Of a DNA stretch of 64,000 nt, positions 34,024 through 41,726 are shown in pieces. Numbering within the stretch: position 1 is the first letter of the stretch; the number at the start of each line of letters is the position of its first letter. Where the stretch lies: positions 496,001-560,000 of the forward strand of contig NZ_CP010802.1 of NCBI RefSeq assembly GCF_001278055.1, written 5' to 3'. This stretch comes from Desulfuromonas soudanensis (GTDB lineage Bacteria; Desulfobacterota; Desulfuromonadia; Desulfuromonadales; WTL). Position numbers and translations under genes: made by a program. The notes below the pieces were generated by a model, which saw only the letters and a list, made by a program, of their open reading frames with translations, was not told the DNA's origin and made no database searches.

Positions 34024-34662
34024 ATGCACCCAGCTCTCCTCATCCTCCTCCTGCTAACCCTCTCCCCCCAGAGAGCCACGGCCGAGGAGTCTCCTGACAC
34101 TTGCACCTACACCACCTACCGCTGGAGCGTCCCTCTAAAACGTGCCGTCGATCACCACACTGTCCGTCTTGCCTACGCTGACCTGCGTCCGGAAGAGGTC
34201 GACGCCGCCACCGGCTGCAGCGTCTGCGAGGAGGACCAGAGGTGGATCGAGGTGGCGGGACTTCCCCCTATCCGCCTCTGCCGCAAGCTCGCACCACGGA
34301 TCGAGGCGACCCTTGAGCGGCTCGCCGAAAGCGGCGTACCTCTTAACAGCCTCACCGGCTATCGGGTCGGCATGACCCGCGGGCCGACCGATGCCGAGGG
34401 GCTGCGCACCGTCTTCAGCAACCACTCTTTCGGCGTCGCCCTCGACGTCAACGCCGAACTCAACGGCCTCTACGACCGCTGCATCGACTTCGGTCCCGAC
34501 TGCCGGCTGCTTCTTGGCGGCCGCTGGCAACCCGACGCACCCGGCGGGATGAGCGCCAACGGTGCGGCGGTCATGGCCCTGGGTGAGGCCGGGCTGCGCT
34601 GGGGCGGGGAGATCGCCGGGAGGCAGAAGGACTTCATGCACTTCTCGCCGAGCGGGTATTGA
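34024..34662 (+). CDS. Secreted M15-type (VanY/DacY-like) D-Ala-D-Ala peptidase
   Basis: A 212-residue exported protein with a short signal peptide ending near residue 20. The C-terminal domain matches the M15 peptidase fold: SNHSFGVALDVN carries the zinc-binding His and Asp, and FMHFSPSGY the third zinc His. The N-terminal part has four Cys, likely disulfides. M15 enzymes cleave D-Ala-D-Ala or L-Ala-D-Glu bonds in peptidoglycan. It lies just upstream of pbpC, a peptidoglycan synthase, which fits a cell-wall role. Its stop codon overlaps the following palindromic repeat. Confidence 0.8.
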   Translation: MHPALLILLLLTLSPQRATAEESPDTCTYTTYRWSVPLKRAVDHHTVRLAYADLRPEEVDAATGCSVCEEDQRWIEVAGLPPIRLCRKLAPRIEATLERLAESGVPLNSLTGYRVGMTRGPTDAEGLRTVFSNHSFGVALDVNAELNGLYDRCIDFGPDCRLLLGGRWQPDAPGGMSANGAAVMALGEAGLRWGGEIAGRQKDFMHFSPSGY

Positions 34663-34706
34663 CCACCCCCAGCCCCTCCTGAACCAGGAGGGGGTCGGGG
34701 GGTGGT
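34662..34706. repeat. GC-rich palindromic repeat, copy 2
   Basis: ACCACCCCCAGCCCCTCCTG and its inverted complement make one 45-bp imperfect palindrome immediately after the M15 peptidase stop. Confidence 0.85.
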
Positions 34707-34726
34707 AAAAGCAGTTGGGGTGGTTC

Positions 34727-35170
34727 ATGATTCACAATCGACCGATTCTGAAATCCCGCCGAAAAGAACTGCGCAACAATGTCACGCCAGCGGAAAAACT
34801 CCTATGGAGCCGCTTGCAGCGCAGCAATCTCGGTGGTTACAAATTTCGCCGGCAGCACAGTGTCGGGTCGTATATCCTCGATTTTTACTGCCCGGCAGCA
34901 CGGCTGGCGATAGAACTCGACGGCGATTCGCACTTCTCCGACGATGCGATCGCGTATGATCGGGAGCGAACGGCCTATCTGAACGCTCTGCGGATTAAGG
35001 TTTTGCGTTTTTTGAATTCGGAGGTTTACGTGGACATTGAGGTTGTCTGCGAGCGAATTTTGGAAGAGATCAAGAGCGATGACCTACCACCCCCGGCCCC
35101 TCCTAAGATAGGAGGGGAGAAAAAAACTCCCCCTCCTTGGCTAAGGAGGGGGTCGGGGGGTGGTCGATGA
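34727..35170 (+). CDS. DUF559 (Vsr-like endonuclease fold) protein
   Basis: A 147-residue protein. Residues 8-115 match DUF559, a restriction-endonuclease-like fold related to Vsr (RRKELRNNVTPAEKLLWSRL, RRQHSVGSYILDFYCPAARLAIELDGDSH, RTAYLNALRIKVLRFLN), including the D...ELDG nuclease-like residues. ATG 34727 follows GGGGTGG. The last 27 or so residues (LPPPAPPKIGG ...) are simply translation of the adjacent palindromic repeat, so the natural C-terminus has been replaced or extended by it. Start and end both lie in repeats of one family, which suggests the gene moves as a repeat-bounded cassette. Activity unknown. Confidence 0.85.
   Translation: MIHNRPILKSRRKELRNNVTPAEKLLWSRLQRSNLGGYKFRRQHSVGSYILDFYCPAARLAIELDGDSHFSDDAIAYDRERTAYLNALRIKVLRFLNSEVYVDIEVVCERILEEIKSDDLPPPAPPKIGGEKKTPPPWLRRGSGGGR
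35086..35164. repeat. GC-rich palindromic repeat, copy 3
   Basis: Two hairpin units as in copy 1 (ACCACCCCCGGCCCCTCCTA ... AAGGAGGGGGTCGGGGGG TGGT, the second inverted). It overlaps the 3' end of the DUF559 frame. Confidence 0.85.
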
Positions 35171-35216
35171 CCTTCGAAGCTACCCGGAGATAACAAAGCA
35201 CTTCAGCGAGAACCTG

Positions 35217-35295
35217 ACCACCCCCAGCCCCTCCTGAACCAGGAGGGGAGCAAAAAACTCCCCCTCCTTAGCCAAGGAGGGGGTCGGGGGGTGGT
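35217..35295. repeat. GC-rich palindromic repeat, copy 4
   Basis: Same two-hairpin structure, ending 18 bases before the pbpC start. Only 52 bases separate it from copy 3. It could influence pbpC transcription or translation. Confidence 0.85.
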
Positions 35296-35313
35296 ACCCT
35301 TACGAAAGGTCCC

Positions 35314-37527
35314 ATGAAACGCCTGCGCCTCACCCTCTCTATCCTCCTCGGCCTCGCCGCCCTTCTCGCCGTCGCCACCCGGATCGGCCTGCAACCGCTG
35401 CCGGAGCGTCTCGCCCCCGACAGCGACGACGTCCGCCGGGTGCAGGTGCGCGACCGGCACGGGATCCCGTTGTCGGTGACCTATGAGAACGACTGGAACC
35501 TGCAGGAGATCGTCCCCCTCGAGGCCATCCCGCAGCTTTTGCGCCAGGCCTTCGTCATGGCCGAGGACCGGCGCTTCTACGCCCACCACGGCGTCGACTG
35601 GCGGGCACGGCTGCATGCGCTCTGGCAGAACGTCAGAGCCTTCAGGGCGGTGCGCGGGGCGAGCACGATCAGCGAGCAGACGGTGCGCATGCTCCATCCC
35701 CGGCCGCGCACCCTCTGGTCGCGCTGGCTCGAAGGGTGGGAGGCGCAGTGCCTGGAGAGGCGTTTTTCCAAGGGGCAGATCCTCGAATTCTATCTCAATC
35801 AGGTCCCTTACTCCCGCAGGCGGCGCGGGGTGGCGCAGGCGGCGCGCGGCTGGTTCGATCGCGATCTTTCGACGCTCTCGCCGATGGAGATGCTGGCCCT
35901 GGCGGTGATGGTGCGCGCTCCGGCCCGGCTCAATCCGCGCGAGGGGGGTGACGATCTGCGCCGTCGGGTGGCGCTCCTGGCCGCAAGCATGCAGCAGGCC
36001 GGGCAACTTCCCGGTCTCGATCCGCTGGAGCTGGCGGCGGCGCCGCTGGAGCTGCACGCGCCGACGCTACCGGTGGCGGCCGGGCATTTCGTCCGTTTTT
36101 TAACCTCCGAGGGGGCGGCGACCGCCAGGGTGCGCGGCCCGCGGCTCGACACCACCCTCGACGCCTCGCTGCAGGCGCAGGTGCAGACCATCCTCGACAC
36201 CCGGCTGCGCGACTTGAAGGGGCGAGACGTCGGCGACGGCGCGGTGCTGGTGCTCGATCACCTGCGCGGCGAGATCCTCGCCTGGGTCAACGGCGGCGGT
36301 GACGACCCGCACTTGGCAGAGAGCATGATCGACGCAATCCTCACTCCGCGCCAGCCCGGCTCGACCCTCAAGCCGTTCCTCTACGCCGCGGCGCTGGATC
36401 AGGGGTGGAACGCCGCCACGGTGATCGACGATGCGCCGATCTCCGGAGCCGTCGGCACCGGCCTGCATGCCTTTCGCAACTACAGTCGCAACTTCTACGG
36501 GCCGCTGCGTCTGCGCGAATGTCTCGGCAATTCGCTCAACACGCCGGCGGTGCGCACCATCGAGAAGATCGGCCAGCAGCCTTTTCTCGACCTCCTCCAC
36601 CGCCTCGGCCTGTCCAGCCTGAGCCGCCCGGCGGAGGTCTACGGTCTCGGCCTCGCCCTCGGCAACGGCGAAGTCTCCCTGCTGGAACTGACCCGCGCCT
36701 ACGCCGCCCTCGCCGATGGCGGCGTCTACCGCCCGCTGACCGCCCAACTCGGGACGGCGCCGCCGGAGGCGCGACAACGGATCTTCTCGGCCGAGAGCGC
36801 CTCGCTCATCGGCGACATCCTCTCCGATCCCGAGGCCCGGCGCCTCGAATTCGGCCGGGGCAGCGTGCTCAACCTGCCGCTGCAGACGGCAGTCAAGACC
36901 GGAACTTCCACCGACTATTGCGATGCCTGGTCCATCGGTTTCAACCACCGCTACGTGGTCGGGGTCTGGATGGGGAATCTCGATCGGCGGCCCATGCGCG
37001 ACGTCACCGGCGCCGCCGGACCGGCGCTGGTCCTGCGCTCGGTCTTCGCCGAACTGGCCCGGCACCAGGAAGGGGCGCCCCTCTTTCTCAGCCCCCGCCT
37101 GATGACCCTGAACGTCTGCCGTAAAAGCGGCGGGTTGGCCGGCCCTTATTGTTCAAGCCTGCAGGAATGGTTTGCGCCGGGGGGGCAGCCCCCCCCCTGC
37201 ACCGAGCACGACAGGACCTCGACCCCAGCGCTGCCGGACGCCGCGCCGGCGACCTTCGCTCTCGTCCAGCCGACCGAGGGGCTGGCCATTGCCAGCGATC
37301 CGCGCATTCCCGACCAGCTGGAAAGTTTTGCCCTTGAACTCCCCGCGGACCTGGCGCCGCAGGCGACGGTGTGGCGCATCGACGGGGCGGTCGTCGGTCG
37401 CAGCGGCGCCGGGGAATGGCGCTTCCTCTGGCCGCTGCGCCGGGGTCCGCATCGGGCGCAGGCGGAGGTGTCCCTTGCCGGCGGAGTGCGGTTGCGCTCC
37501 CCGGAAGTGACCTTTATCGTCAAGTGA
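35314..37527 (+). CDS. pbpC: Penicillin-binding protein 1C
   Basis: A 737-residue bifunctional peptidoglycan synthase of the PBP1C type. An N-terminal membrane helix (residues 5-23) precedes the glycosyltransferase 51 domain (EDRRFYAHHGVD with catalytic Glu near 84; GASTISEQTVRML). The transpeptidase domain has all motifs: SxxK at S350 (GSTLKPF), SxN at S407 (NSLN) and KTG at K528. The last 100 residues resemble the BiPBP_C domain of PBP1C. It is slightly shorter than E. coli PbpC (770). In E. coli pbpC follows the A2M gene directly; here four other genes intervene. Confidence 0.94.
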   Translation: MKRLRLTLSILLGLAALLAVATRIGLQPLPERLAPDSDDVRRVQVRDRHGIPLSVTYENDWNLQEIVPLEAIPQLLRQAFVMAEDRRFYAHHGVDWRARLHALWQNVRAFRAVRGASTISEQTVRMLHPRPRTLWSRWLEGWEAQCLERRFSKGQILEFYLNQVPYSRRRRGVAQAARGWFDRDLSTLSPMEMLALAVMVRAPARLNPREGGDDLRRRVALLAASMQQAGQLPGLDPLELAAAPLELHAPTLPVAAGHFVRFLTSEGAATARVRGPRLDTTLDASLQAQVQTILDTRLRDLKGRDVGDGAVLVLDHLRGEILAWVNGGGDDPHLAESMIDAILTPRQPGSTLKPFLYAAALDQGWNAATVIDDAPISGAVGTGLHAFRNYSRNFYGPLRLRECLGNSLNTPAVRTIEKIGQQPFLDLLHRLGLSSLSRPAEVYGLGLALGNGEVSLLELTRAYAALADGGVYRPLTAQLGTAPPEARQRIFSAESASLIGDILSDPEARRLEFGRGSVLNLPLQTAVKTGTSTDYCDAWSIGFNHRYVVGVWMGNLDRRPMRDVTGAAGPALVLRSVFAELARHQEGAPLFLSPRLMTLNVCRKSGGLAGPYCSSLQEWFAPGGQPPPCTEHDRTSTPALPDAAPATFALVQPTEGLAIASDPRIPDQLESFALELPADLAPQATVWRIDGAVVGRSGAGEWRFLWPLRRGPHRAQAEVSLAGGVRLRSPEVTFIVK

Positions 37528-37689
37528 AGAGCGGGAATTGCAGGAAGGAGAGGATGCTCCGGTGTGGCAAGTTCGGTCTTTGGACAATTGCGGGGGGAGC
37601 GGGGAAATTATTCGGGTGGCGGAGCCGGGGCCGGCTTCTTTGTTCCCCGGAACCGGTTTTCCAAGGGGAATAGGGGGGACAAAAGAAAA

Positions 37690-37727
37690 AACGCCTCCGG
37701 ACCGTAACGGGACCGTAGGCGTTTTTT
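37690..37727. terminator. Bidirectional terminator beside the left att site
   Basis: Stem ACGCCT...AGGCGT with an inner CGG/CCG extension, A-run before and T-run after. It probably ended the original tRNA-Pro transcript (minus) before the island inserted, and may also stop pbpC transcription. Confidence 0.8.
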
Positions 37728-37782
37728 GTGTTATTTGCGGCTTGCGTGTTCGGGCACAAAAGCCGGTGAAACTTATCGAAAA

Positions 37783-37842
37783 AAATGGTCGGGGTGAGAG
37801 GATTTGAACCTCCGACCCCCTACTCCCGAAGCAGGTGCGCTA
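37783..37842 (-). repeat. Island boundary (att): 60-bp fragment of tRNA-Pro(CGG)
   Basis: Identical over 60 bases to 45944-46003, covering the 3' CCA, acceptor 3' strand, T-arm, variable loop, anticodon arm and part of the D-arm of tRNA-Pro(CGG). The match stops abruptly after GCGCTA, so the 5' part of the tRNA is absent here. This is the displaced 3' end left by site-specific integration into the tRNA gene. Confidence 0.93.
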
Positions 37843-38058
37843 AATAAATAGATGGCTAGAGGTCGGCGGTCTTCTGTCCTGGATGCCGGTAAATGGCAAG
37901 AGGATTTCCTCGCACAAGTGCCCCTGCAGCAGAATCCCGAGGTTTGAAAAAGGAAATGCTGCCCACACTCAAAGAACACCTCCTTGGGTCTGCGAAGCCA
38001 TAAAGTGGCATCGTTTTTCTTCCATGCTGTTTGCTCAGAGGCATTCGGAGCTGTTGGA

Positions 38059-38565
38059 TTACTTCGGGTATTGGTATTTCATCTCTTCAAGCCATTCTTT
38101 GTAGTCTTCGTTAACGTCAGCAAGGAACTGTTCAAACGTTGAAATGGCGTCAGACGATAGATAGTAACGCTTTTCCCCTTTGGGCATCATTTTGATATCC
38201 AAAATAAAGTCTTTCAATCCAAGGCGCTTACAAACTTTTTTAGCGCCTCCAACCCTTGCGGAAATGCTTCTCTCCAATAGGGCATTCGAGTTGCCCAAGG
38301 GGATGGCCTCAAGTTGCTCAAGGGTCAAGAAGCGTCCCTTGGCATCATCCTTCCCGTGAAGAAAGAGGAGGTGGGCCAATTGGAAGGTTTCCCAGCCCAC
38401 ACCTTCAAATACTTGGTAAATAGCATCATCATCTCTTTCTTCGAGCGTCGATAAAATGCCTGCTTCAGCAAGTCGGATCAGGATTTCTGAGCTGTTTCCT
38501 CCTGAACACAGTTCTTTGAAAAATGTTGCAACTTGACCATGGGTACCCTTGATGACGATTTCCAT
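38059..38565 (-). CDS. Hypothetical protein, 168 aa, divergent from the jet operon
   Basis: A soluble, mostly helical 168-residue protein (MEIVIKGTHGQVATFFKELC ... EWLEEMKYQYPK at the end). A Lys/Gly segment in the middle (ARVGGAKKVCKRLGLKDF) is followed by an acidic C-terminus. There is no signal peptide, membrane segment or recognisable motif. It is AT-richer than the chromosome and lies inside the tRNA-bounded island, transcribed away from the WYL-jetABCD operon from a strong sigma-70-like promoter. It could be an accessory defence protein, an anti-defence protein or cargo; nothing in the sequence decides between these. Confidence 0.75.
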   Translation of the reverse strand: MEIVIKGTHGQVATFFKELCSGGNSSEILIRLAEAGILSTLEERDDDAIYQVFEGVGWETFQLAHLLFLHGKDDAKGRFLTLEQLEAIPLGNSNALLERSISARVGGAKKVCKRLGLKDFILDIKMMPKGEKRYYLSSDAISTFEQFLADVNEDYKEWLEEMKYQYPK

Positions 38566-38623
38566 GAATGCTTCCCCTCTCGAGTTAATCGTTGTTTGAT
38601 TGAGTTGTCGTTATTGAAACGAA

Positions 38624-38651
38624 ATTTTACACAAAAAATTGTCCTTGTCAA
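38624..38651 (-). promoter_or_regulatory. Strong sigma-70-type promoter for the 168-aa gene
   Basis: On the minus strand: perfect -35 TTGACA (38646-38651), 16-base spacer, -10 TAAAAT (38624-38629). Predicted start near 38617, about 50 bases before the start codon at 38565. Confidence 0.75.
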
Positions 38652-38664
38652 GAAAATAACGAAA

Positions 38665-38697
38665 CGACATTGACGAGTGAATGTCGACATTGTCGTA
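38665..38697. promoter_or_regulatory. CGACATT/AATGTCG operator-like inverted repeats
   Basis: AATGTCGACATT is a 12-bp perfect palindrome at 38680-38691. CGACATT also occurs at 38665-38671, forming a second, spaced inverted repeat with AATGTCG. It lies directly upstream of the -35 of the minus-strand promoter, a good place for a repressor or activator. The regulator is not known; the neighbouring WYL protein is the obvious candidate. Confidence 0.5.
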
Positions 38698-38825
38698 TTC
38701 GATTCGAAATAGAAATATTTGGGCTTGCATCCCTAGGCGCAACTGATAGCTCAAGATGGCGCTACAGGTGCTGGCATGTGATGAGGATTTAATGTTTCCA
38801 TTTCCGATTTGTTTTGCTATTGTTA

Positions 38826-38840
38826 GTCCAATTTTTGGAC
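38826..38840. promoter_or_regulatory. 15-bp palindrome upstream of the WYL-jet operon
   Basis: GTCCAA-TTT-TTGGAC, a perfect inverted repeat ending 39 bases before the ATG of the WYL regulator. Its size and position fit an operator for autoregulation by the dimeric wHTH-WYL protein, as known for BrxR/CapW. Binding is inference. Confidence 0.5.
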
Positions 38841-38879
38841 CGATTCCAAAAACTAGACTAATTTCGTCGGGGGGTCTAA

Positions 38880-39749
38880 ATGGAAACACTTTCTGTAAAG
38901 AGGGAAGATCTCAAGTGGGCGGCGCGCAGGCGCCTTGAGCTCATTGAAATGGAATTGTTTTGGTCAGGACGGGTGAACCGCCATACATTGATGGAGAAGA
39001 CCGGAATTTCCAAGGCGCAAGCCAGTGCCGATTTGGCTCAATACAAAAAACTGGCGGAAGACAATTTCGCTTATAATCTGACAGAGAAAACCTATCAAGT
39101 CTCACCAACATTCTCCCCTTTGTTCATCAGCACCTCGCCGCAGGTGTTTTTGACCCAACTCGCTTTCGACGGAGGAAATGCCGAGCAGCTTCGACTTCCT
39201 GCCCGCGACATCCAGCCGGCGCTGCTGCGGGTCATCGCCCAGGCTGTTCAGTCGGCAACCTGTGTCGATATCACCTATCAGTCCATGTCTTCTCCAAAAC
39301 CGAATGCCCGGGTCATTGCCCCCCATTCCTTTGTCTCTGACGGTTGGCGCTGGCATATGCGGGCTTTTGATTTCCGCACCTCATCCTTTCGAGATTTCCT
39401 CCTGGCAAGGATTCTGCGCACTCAAGAGTATGCGGCGCCCGTGAATCAAGAGGATCATCCATGGTCGAAAGAAAAAGACGCCGAGTGGCACACTATGGTG
39501 CCTTTAAAAATCGTGCCTCACCCTGGCCTGAGTCCTCAGCAGAGGGCTGTGGTGGCGGGTGACTTCGCCATGGTTAACGGAGAAGTGGTGTTTTCTGTGC
39601 GTCAAGCCTGCCTGTTTTACGTCTTGAGGCAGCTGAGATTTTTGGATGAATCGAAACATCCGGCGGAACAGCAAATTGTTCTGGCAAACAAGGAGGAGGT
39701 CCTCTCGCTTTTAAATGGGCCGGAGAAACTAGGAGGGGACCTTGAGTGA
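38880..39749 (+). CDS. WYL-domain transcriptional regulator (BrxR/CapW-like)
   Basis: A 289-residue regulator, first gene of the jet operon. Residues 15-75 form a winged helix-turn-helix (RRRLELIEMELFWSGRVNRHTLMEKTGISKAQASADLAQYKKL). The middle holds a WYL domain (VDITYQSMSS ... RVIAPHSFVSDGWRWHMRAFD ... FRDFLLARI), followed by a C-terminal WCX-like part. The pattern matches the BrxR/CapW repressors that guard BREX, CBASS and other phage-defence islands and sense a nucleic-acid or nucleotide ligand through WYL. The stop overlaps the jetA start by 8 bases, so regulator and effectors are cotranscribed. A 15-bp palindrome sits just upstream. Confidence 0.88.
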   Translation: METLSVKREDLKWAARRRLELIEMELFWSGRVNRHTLMEKTGISKAQASADLAQYKKLAEDNFAYNLTEKTYQVSPTFSPLFISTSPQVFLTQLAFDGGNAEQLRLPARDIQPALLRVIAQAVQSATCVDITYQSMSSPKPNARVIAPHSFVSDGWRWHMRAFDFRTSSFRDFLLARILRTQEYAAPVNQEDHPWSKEKDAEWHTMVPLKIVPHPGLSPQQRAVVAGDFAMVNGEVVFSVRQACLFYVLRQLRFLDESKHPAEQQIVLANKEEVLSLLNGPEKLGGDLE

Positions 39750-41046
39750 CTTTGACGTCCCCACGGAGGACACCAACCAGGAGGATGTTTTGCCGGGATA
39801 CTTCCGAGCAGATATCATCCCGGAAGATCTCCCGATGCTCTTTCCTCTGCTGCAGGCTAAAGAGTCGGTCGATGCATTTTCTGCCCTGTTCAGTGGTTCG
39901 CAAGCCAGTGTTCTGGTGCGGTTGATGATCCTGAGGGAAATCGGCAGCCGTGGCGACGATCCGCATTGGTCACCCCGGGAGATCGAGTCGATGTTTTCCT
40001 ATGTCGACGAAACCAAGCTAAAAAGCGCTCTGCTCAGACTGCGCAATAGCGGCATTTTGATCTGGTTAACAGATATCTCCCGCTATCAATTAAGTCCCTT
40101 GGGTCGCATGGCCCTGTCCGCTCTTTCGAACATGATGAAGTTCGGCCAGGAAGAGGGGAGTGAGCTCGGTTACATTACCTCCCAAATTGTGGCCAGTCAG
40201 GCCATGGGGGTGGTCAATCAAGAAACCTTGGAGCACCTGTTGTCCCGCCTCTCAGAGCTCGACGACGAATTCAACCGGGCCATCGTCTCCGGGTCGGAAT
40301 CCAGGATCAAAACCGCTGAAAAAAAACTCGACTCGGTCTGGAACTGGGTGGAGAAGGGCACGGAGGTCATGAAAATTGTGACCGATAACCTTGATTTGGA
40401 CCGAGGAGCCCATCGCCTGGCCCAGCAGATCGGCCGCAGGCAGAGCAAGCTGCTCAGCATGGCTTCACGGTTTCAGAGCGAGCTGAATCTGATTGAGAAA
40501 AACAAGGTCCACATCGAACGCGGACTCTCCAGCAGCGACATTTTGCACTGGCTACTGGGTCAACCACTGAAGGCTCTCGCTGCGGTCCTCGACGGAGCCA
40601 TGATCCACACCCCTTCGCCTGGGTTTGTACTCAGTGATATCGCAGTTGATATTGCTGAAGAAATGCTGATCCATCGTGACATATCGGAAATCGACGAATC
40701 GATTCCGCCGCTGCCGGATCAAGAGGATGCCAAGGATGTCGAGCTGGAGCCGATCGACTTCCGCGCACTCAGCACCCTCCAGTCGGATCTTACCGCTGTT
40801 GGAGAGTCAATGCCGCTTCAGGACCTCGTGCCAAAGAAGGATTTCGGTACCACCTCCTACCGGCTTTCCCTGATTGCTCTGATCGGCCGGGCAGGAGATG
40901 TCGCGGATGGGAATCCGGTCAAGGGATTGGTGGATCTACCCATCGACATGGAGATTGCCGAATCTGGGGAAGTCGTCAAGATCGGTCGGTGGGGAGTTGA
41001 GGAAATGACAGCAGGTTTCTTGCATCGCAAAGGAGTGGGGAAATGA
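39742..41046 (+). CDS. jetA: JetA-like (MukF/kleisin-like) subunit of a Wadjet/Mks system
   Basis: A 434-residue soluble protein with a TTG start 3 bases after AGGAGGGG; the frame overlaps the WYL stop. Residues 50-130 look like a winged-helix region (LMILREIGSRGDDPHWSPREIESMF ... LRNSGILIWL) and residues 150-270 are long helices with coiled-coil character, the plan of MukF/MksF/JetA kleisins. By position (first of four, before MukE-, MukB- and TopoVI-like genes) it is the kleisin that bridges the SMC heads. I see no obvious sequence match to the common JetA families from memory, so the subtype is uncertain. It overlaps jetB by 4 bases. Confidence 0.72.
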   Translation: MSDFDVPTEDTNQEDVLPGYFRADIIPEDLPMLFPLLQAKESVDAFSALFSGSQASVLVRLMILREIGSRGDDPHWSPREIESMFSYVDETKLKSALLRLRNSGILIWLTDISRYQLSPLGRMALSALSNMMKFGQEEGSELGYITSQIVASQAMGVVNQETLEHLLSRLSELDDEFNRAIVSGSESRIKTAEKKLDSVWNWVEKGTEVMKIVTDNLDLDRGAHRLAQQIGRRQSKLLSMASRFQSELNLIEKNKVHIERGLSSSDILHWLLGQPLKALAAVLDGAMIHTPSPGFVLSDIAVDIAEEMLIHRDISEIDESIPPLPDQEDAKDVELEPIDFRALSTLQSDLTAVGESMPLQDLVPKKDFGTTSYRLSLIALIGRAGDVADGNPVKGLVDLPIDMEIAESGEVVKIGRWGVEEMTAGFLHRKGVGK

Positions 41047-41726
41047 TGGAATCGCCAGCACAGGTGTTGGCCGCACGGCTAATTGCCATGCAGTGGTTAC
41101 CACGCAAGGATGAACAGGTCATGCTCCTAATCACAGACGAAATCTTTCGGGAGGATGTGCTGGCACGACTCAAATCGTGCGGATTGTGTCTATTGGAGAA
41201 TCCCTTTGCGGAAAACGTGGCTATCGGATTGGACGAGTCCTCCACCCAGGCGGTCATGGGGCGTGATACTAACTATATCTCCAACACCTTTGGCCTCAGA
41301 CAGGACGCGATGGCACTTCTGGTGATTCTCTGGGCTTTGTTGATCATCCCGAAACGTCAGAAACAGCTCAACGCCAGTGCGGATGAGACGGATGACCAGA
41401 TGGAGTTTTTCCCTTCCGCCAAGCTGGTCTCTCAGGGTGAGATCGATCGGCCGGCGGTCAAACTGAATGCCCTAGTCTCTGACTTTGGTGGAAAACTCGC
41501 CAAGAAGCAGCGCATTAAACTTAACCTAGGACAGTTGAAGAGACTGGGTTTTGTGTCCCAGCACAACGAGCTGATTACGGAAGGGCCGCTTCTGGACTTG
41601 GCATTTGATTACAAGCACATGGCCTCCCGGATCATTGAGGGTGCCTTGGCTGATATTCTCCAAGATTCTGCCCACAATCCCGAGGCAGAGGATGACCTGG
41701 ATGTACTGGAGGTGGACAATGTTTGA
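41043..41726 (+). CDS. jetB: JetB-like (MukE-like) subunit
   Basis: A 227-residue soluble protein, predicted as two winged-helix domains (LAARLIAMQWLPRKDEQVMLLITDEIFREDVLARL; LGQLKRLGFVSQHNELITEGPLLDLAFDY). Size and position equal MukE/MksE/JetB, the kleisin-associated KITE subunit. It starts within the jetA stop (4-base overlap), and its own stop overlaps the SMC gene start by 8 bases. Such tight coupling implies stoichiometric complex assembly. Assignment rests mainly on gene order and fold-like pattern, not on a strong motif. Confidence 0.7.
   Translation: MMESPAQVLAARLIAMQWLPRKDEQVMLLITDEIFREDVLARLKSCGLCLLENPFAENVAIGLDESSTQAVMGRDTNYISNTFGLRQDAMALLVILWALLIIPKRQKQLNASADETDDQMEFFPSAKLVSQGEIDRPAVKLNALVSDFGGKLAKKQRIKLNLGQLKRLGFVSQHNELITEGPLLDLAFDYKHMASRIIEGALADILQDSAHNPEAEDDLDVLEVDNV

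Noticed and set aside
37852-37947. 31-codon frame just inside the left island end
   Set aside because: It has no ribosome site and no recognisable similarity, so it is not called. I looked here for an integrase remnant and saw none.
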